Part shown: positions 6,298 to 8,086 of the stretch, piece by piece | How positions within the stretch are numbered: position 1 is the stretch's first letter | How the letters are laid out: each line of letters begins with the position of its first letter | DNA from: Novosphingobium sp. | GTDB lineage: Bacteria; Pseudomonadota; Alphaproteobacteria; Sphingomonadales; Sphingomonadaceae | Assembly: GCA_030830245.1 (NCBI GenBank) | Contig: JAURNJ010000216.1 | Span: 1 to 8,086 of the forward strand | Direction: 5' to 3' | Length of the DNA: 8,086 nt | Notes under the pieces: generated by a model | What the model was told of the DNA's origin: nothing | Databases searched by the model: none | The model's input: the letters and a program-made list of their open reading frames with translations, nothing else | Position numbers and translations under genes: made by a program

Positions 6298-7097
6298 CAG
6301 GCCTTGTTGAATGACAGCGATCCCGTCACCAGCGATGCGCGCATGCCGTTGTCGATGTCGATATTCTGTCCGCTGACGAAAGTCGCCGCATCGCTGCCCA
6401 AGTATGCGAGCAGCATTGCGACTTCGCGGCCCGAAACCATGCGCCCGGCGGCCTCGATGGAGAAATTCATCGCATCGTCGCCCATGGTCTCGAAGAAGTC
6501 CTTCACCAGCGGGGTATCGATGGGGGACGGACAGACCGAGTTGATGCGGATGCCAAGGGCGCGCAGCCGCGCAGCCGCCTGCATGGTCCAGACCTGCATC
6601 GTCTCCTTGGTAAAGGCATAGGGCGTTGTGCCCAGGTCGCGCCCTTCGAGCCACTTGACCCGCGCATCCCAGCCATCCTGCGCCAGCAGTTCAAGATGCT
6701 GCGGCAGGCGCTGCGACCAGGCCATACCGGCAATCGAGGCCGTGGTGACGACCGCCCCGCCCTGCGGGATCTTGGGCAGCAAGACCTCGGTGAGATGGAT
6801 CGGGGCGAGAATGTTCACCGCAAGCACGATCTCGCGCTGGCTGGTATCGGCAACGCCGGCATTATTGAACAAGGCCGCAATCGGCCCCTCGATCCGGGCT
6901 GCGGCGGCCTCTATCGCTTCCCGATTGGCAAGATTGGTCTCGATGAAGGTGCTGTGCGGTCCTTCCGGTTTCTTAATGTCGAGCACGGTGACCTGAGGGG
7001 CACCCAGCTCTGCCAGAACTTGGAGAAGGCCGGCGCCAACCCCGGTTGCGCCGCCAGTGACGACTACGTGCTTGCCTGAATAATCGATCTGCGACAT
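6297..7097 (-). CDS. SDR resembling 3-alpha-hydroxysteroid dehydrogenase/carbonyl reductase (first SDR of the operon)
   Basis: As a separate protein this is a 266-residue SDR. Seen: TGGATGVG (14-21); Asp40 at the end of the second beta strand, which favours NAD(H); NNAG (78-81); Asn95; Ser121; Tyr160 and Lys164. Ser and Tyr are 39 residues apart, not the usual 12-13, because of an inserted, probably helical stretch (about 126-154). The same architecture is known in Comamonas testosteroni 3-alpha-HSD/carbonyl reductase (Ser114, Tyr155), where the insert changes oligomerisation. A carbonyl or hydroxysteroid-like alicyclic substrate is therefore plausible but unproven. The ATG at 7097 has AGGGAG 5 bases upstream. 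The frame, however, is open and continuous with chrA upstream with no stop, so a ChrA-SDR fusion cannot be excluded. The stop overlaps the ribosome site of the next SDR. Confidence 0.88.
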   Translation of the reverse strand: MSQIDYSGKHVVVTGGATGVGAGLLQVLAELGAPQVTVLDIKKPEGPHSTFIETNLANREAIEAAAARIEGPIAALFNNAGVADTSQREIVLAVNILAPIHLTEVLLPKIPQGGAVVTTASIAGMAWSQRLPQHLELLAQDGWDARVKWLEGRDLGTTPYAFTKETMQVWTMQAAARLRALGIRINSVCPSPIDTPLVKDFFETMGDDAMNFSIEAAGRMVSGREVAMLLAYLGSDAATFVSGQNIDIDNGMRASLVTGSLSFNKA

Positions 7098-8086
7098 GCC
7101 AACTCCCTTCGCTGAATTGCCGAGGAGCCATAGGCCAGATTGGGCCTGCGTCAATTGGCCGAGCACCAGTCCGGCAATCGCGGCTATAGCAAGCGTCTTC
7201 ACCAACCCGACATTGAGCCGGAAGATCAAGACTGCCGCAACCGCTGCTATCAAGGCCGCTCGCCAGTCGAACGTTGCAAGGTCCGGCACTTGCAACCGCA
7301 AAGGGCCGCTTGCGATCACATCGACGCGCGCGAACAACACATGAAGAGCAAACCACAGGGCAAGGTTTGCGATTACGCCGACCACCGCAGCTGTCACCGC
7401 CGCCAGTCCGCCCTTCAATGCGCCAAGGCTCTGCAAGCGATCCATCCAGGGCGCCATGGCGAAGATCCACAGGAAGCAGGGCGCGAATGTCACCCATGTC
7501 GTCACGACAGCGCCGAGCACTCCGGCAAGCAGCGGGCTGAATGGTTCGGGTGCGCGGAAGGCGGCGAGATAGCCGACGAATTGCGTCACCATGATCAGAG
7601 GCCCCGGAGTGGTTTCGGCAAGGCCAAGGCCGTCCGCCATTTCTCCCGGTGCGAGCCAGCCGTACCCGGTGACAGCCTCCTGCGCCATGTACGCGAGGAC
7701 AGCATAGGCACCGCCGAACGTGACGACCGCCAATTGCGAGAAGAATGCGCCGATCTTCCACAGAACGTGGTCCGGGCCGAGAAACACGGCGATGGTGACC
7801 ATCGGCAAGGCCCAGATCGCACCCCAGACTGCCACGGCGCTGAGGCTAGCCGCCCATGGTCTTGCGCGCATCGTTTCGCTGGCCTTCGTGTCACCCAGCG
7901 CCAGCAGATGCGGCGCTCGTGCCCCGATAGTGCCGCCAAGCAACAAGGCACCCACGATCACCAGCGGGAAGGGCGCCTCGAAGGCAAACAGGGCCATGAA
8001 AGCCAGCACCGCCAGAAACCTTTGCGTGCCGGTCTTGAGCGCCCTGCCCGCGATACGCAGCAAAGCCTGCGCTATGATGGCCAACA
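7098..8086 (-). CDS. chrA: Chromate transporter ChrA, N-terminus cut by window edge, no own stop codon
   Basis: This is the C-terminal 329 codons of a long-chain ChrA (two chromate-transporter domains), an inner-membrane protein that exports chromate in known members. The window begins inside the end of domain 1; domain 2 is complete. Signature stretches, numbered from the first whole codon at 8084: FGGAYAVL (123-130) and TTPGPLIMV (158-166), with hydrophobic segments at about 26-52, 81-102, 112-132, 185-210, 226-250, 275-290 and 296-310. About the first 130 residues should lie beyond the edge; the TTG at 8084 is not a real start. The protein reaches its usual C-terminus near residue 310, but no stop follows. 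About 18 linker residues lead straight into the first SDR in the same frame, so 7098 is a boundary inferred from the SDR start, and the literal open frame runs to 6297. Its link to the SDRs may be positional only. Confidence 0.85.
7103..7108 (-). promoter_or_regulatory. Internal Shine-Dalgarno site between chrA and the first SDR
   Basis: AGGGAG on the minus strand, 5 bases before the ATG at 7097. It is the main sequence evidence that the SDR is translated on its own even though the frame is open from chrA. Confidence 0.65.

Larger units (their letters stand above)
6297..8086 (-). other. Single uninterrupted reading frame covering chrA and the first SDR
   Basis: From the right edge to the TGA at 6299-6297 there is no in-frame stop. 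As written, the sequence encodes a membrane transporter fused to an SDR through a linker of about 18 residues (roughly 7152-7098). Both parts are full at the junction: ChrA reaches its normal end and the SDR starts normally. This could be a true fusion, a lost chrA stop codon with independent SDR translation, or a sequence error. Confidence 0.6.

Noticed and set aside
6283..6654. 124-residue N-terminal extension of the second SDR
   Set aside because: It is the preceding SDR read in another frame; the ATG at 6282 has a good ribosome site and the SDR fold begins there.
1..8086. Mobile element, CRISPR array, tRNA or other defence-type system
   Set aside because: I found no transposase, terminal inverted repeats, direct-repeat array, tRNA-like fold or integrase; all space is taken by metabolic and transporter genes.

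Overview
The window is GC-rich, densely packed bacterial DNA. Gene content points to an aerobic Gram-negative proteobacterium: periplasmic PQQ dehydrogenases, a lipoprotein with a clean lipobox, a run of short-chain dehydrogenases (SDRs) and a FAS1-like dehydratase. An alphaproteobacterium of the sphingomonad type is my best guess, from the overall style of the genes and not from any marker gene. There are no RNA genes, insertion sequences, CRISPR arrays or large repeats, and no stretch over about 100 bases without a gene.

Layout, left to right. (1) Positions 1-3710, minus strand: two PQQ-dependent dehydrogenases in tandem. The upstream gene (3710-1380) is a membrane-bound enzyme of the glucose/quinate/shikimate family, with five N-terminal membrane helices and an eight-bladed propeller. 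Three bases after its stop, a GTG-started lipoprotein PQQ alcohol dehydrogenase begins (1376) and runs off the left edge. (2) Positions 3711-3811: a short divergent intergenic region with a possible 7-codon leader ORF. (3) Positions 3812-4645, plus strand: a two-hotdog FAS1-like/MaoC-type acyl-CoA dehydratase or hydratase, ending 6 bp from the next, convergent gene. (4) Positions 4652-7097, minus strand: three non-identical SDRs in a tight operon, each with its own Shine-Dalgarno sequence. The first translated resembles the 3-alpha-hydroxysteroid dehydrogenase/carbonyl reductase type. (5) Positions 7098-8086, minus strand: the C-terminal two thirds of a chromate transporter (ChrA), cut by the right edge.

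Reading as a system (inference): two periplasmic quinoprotein dehydrogenases oxidise alcohol groups and pass electrons to the respiratory chain. Three cytoplasmic SDRs with apparently different cofactor preferences and one acyl-CoA hydratase/dehydratase would handle ketone/alcohol interconversion and beta-oxidation-like steps. This looks like part of a catabolic locus for an alicyclic or polyol-like compound, but the substrate cannot be named from the sequence.

The oddest feature is that ChrA has no stop codon before the first SDR. The two share one uninterrupted reading frame through a short linker, although the SDR also has its own ATG and Shine-Dalgarno sequence. The PQQ enzymes also show substitutions at positions known to matter in characterised relatives.
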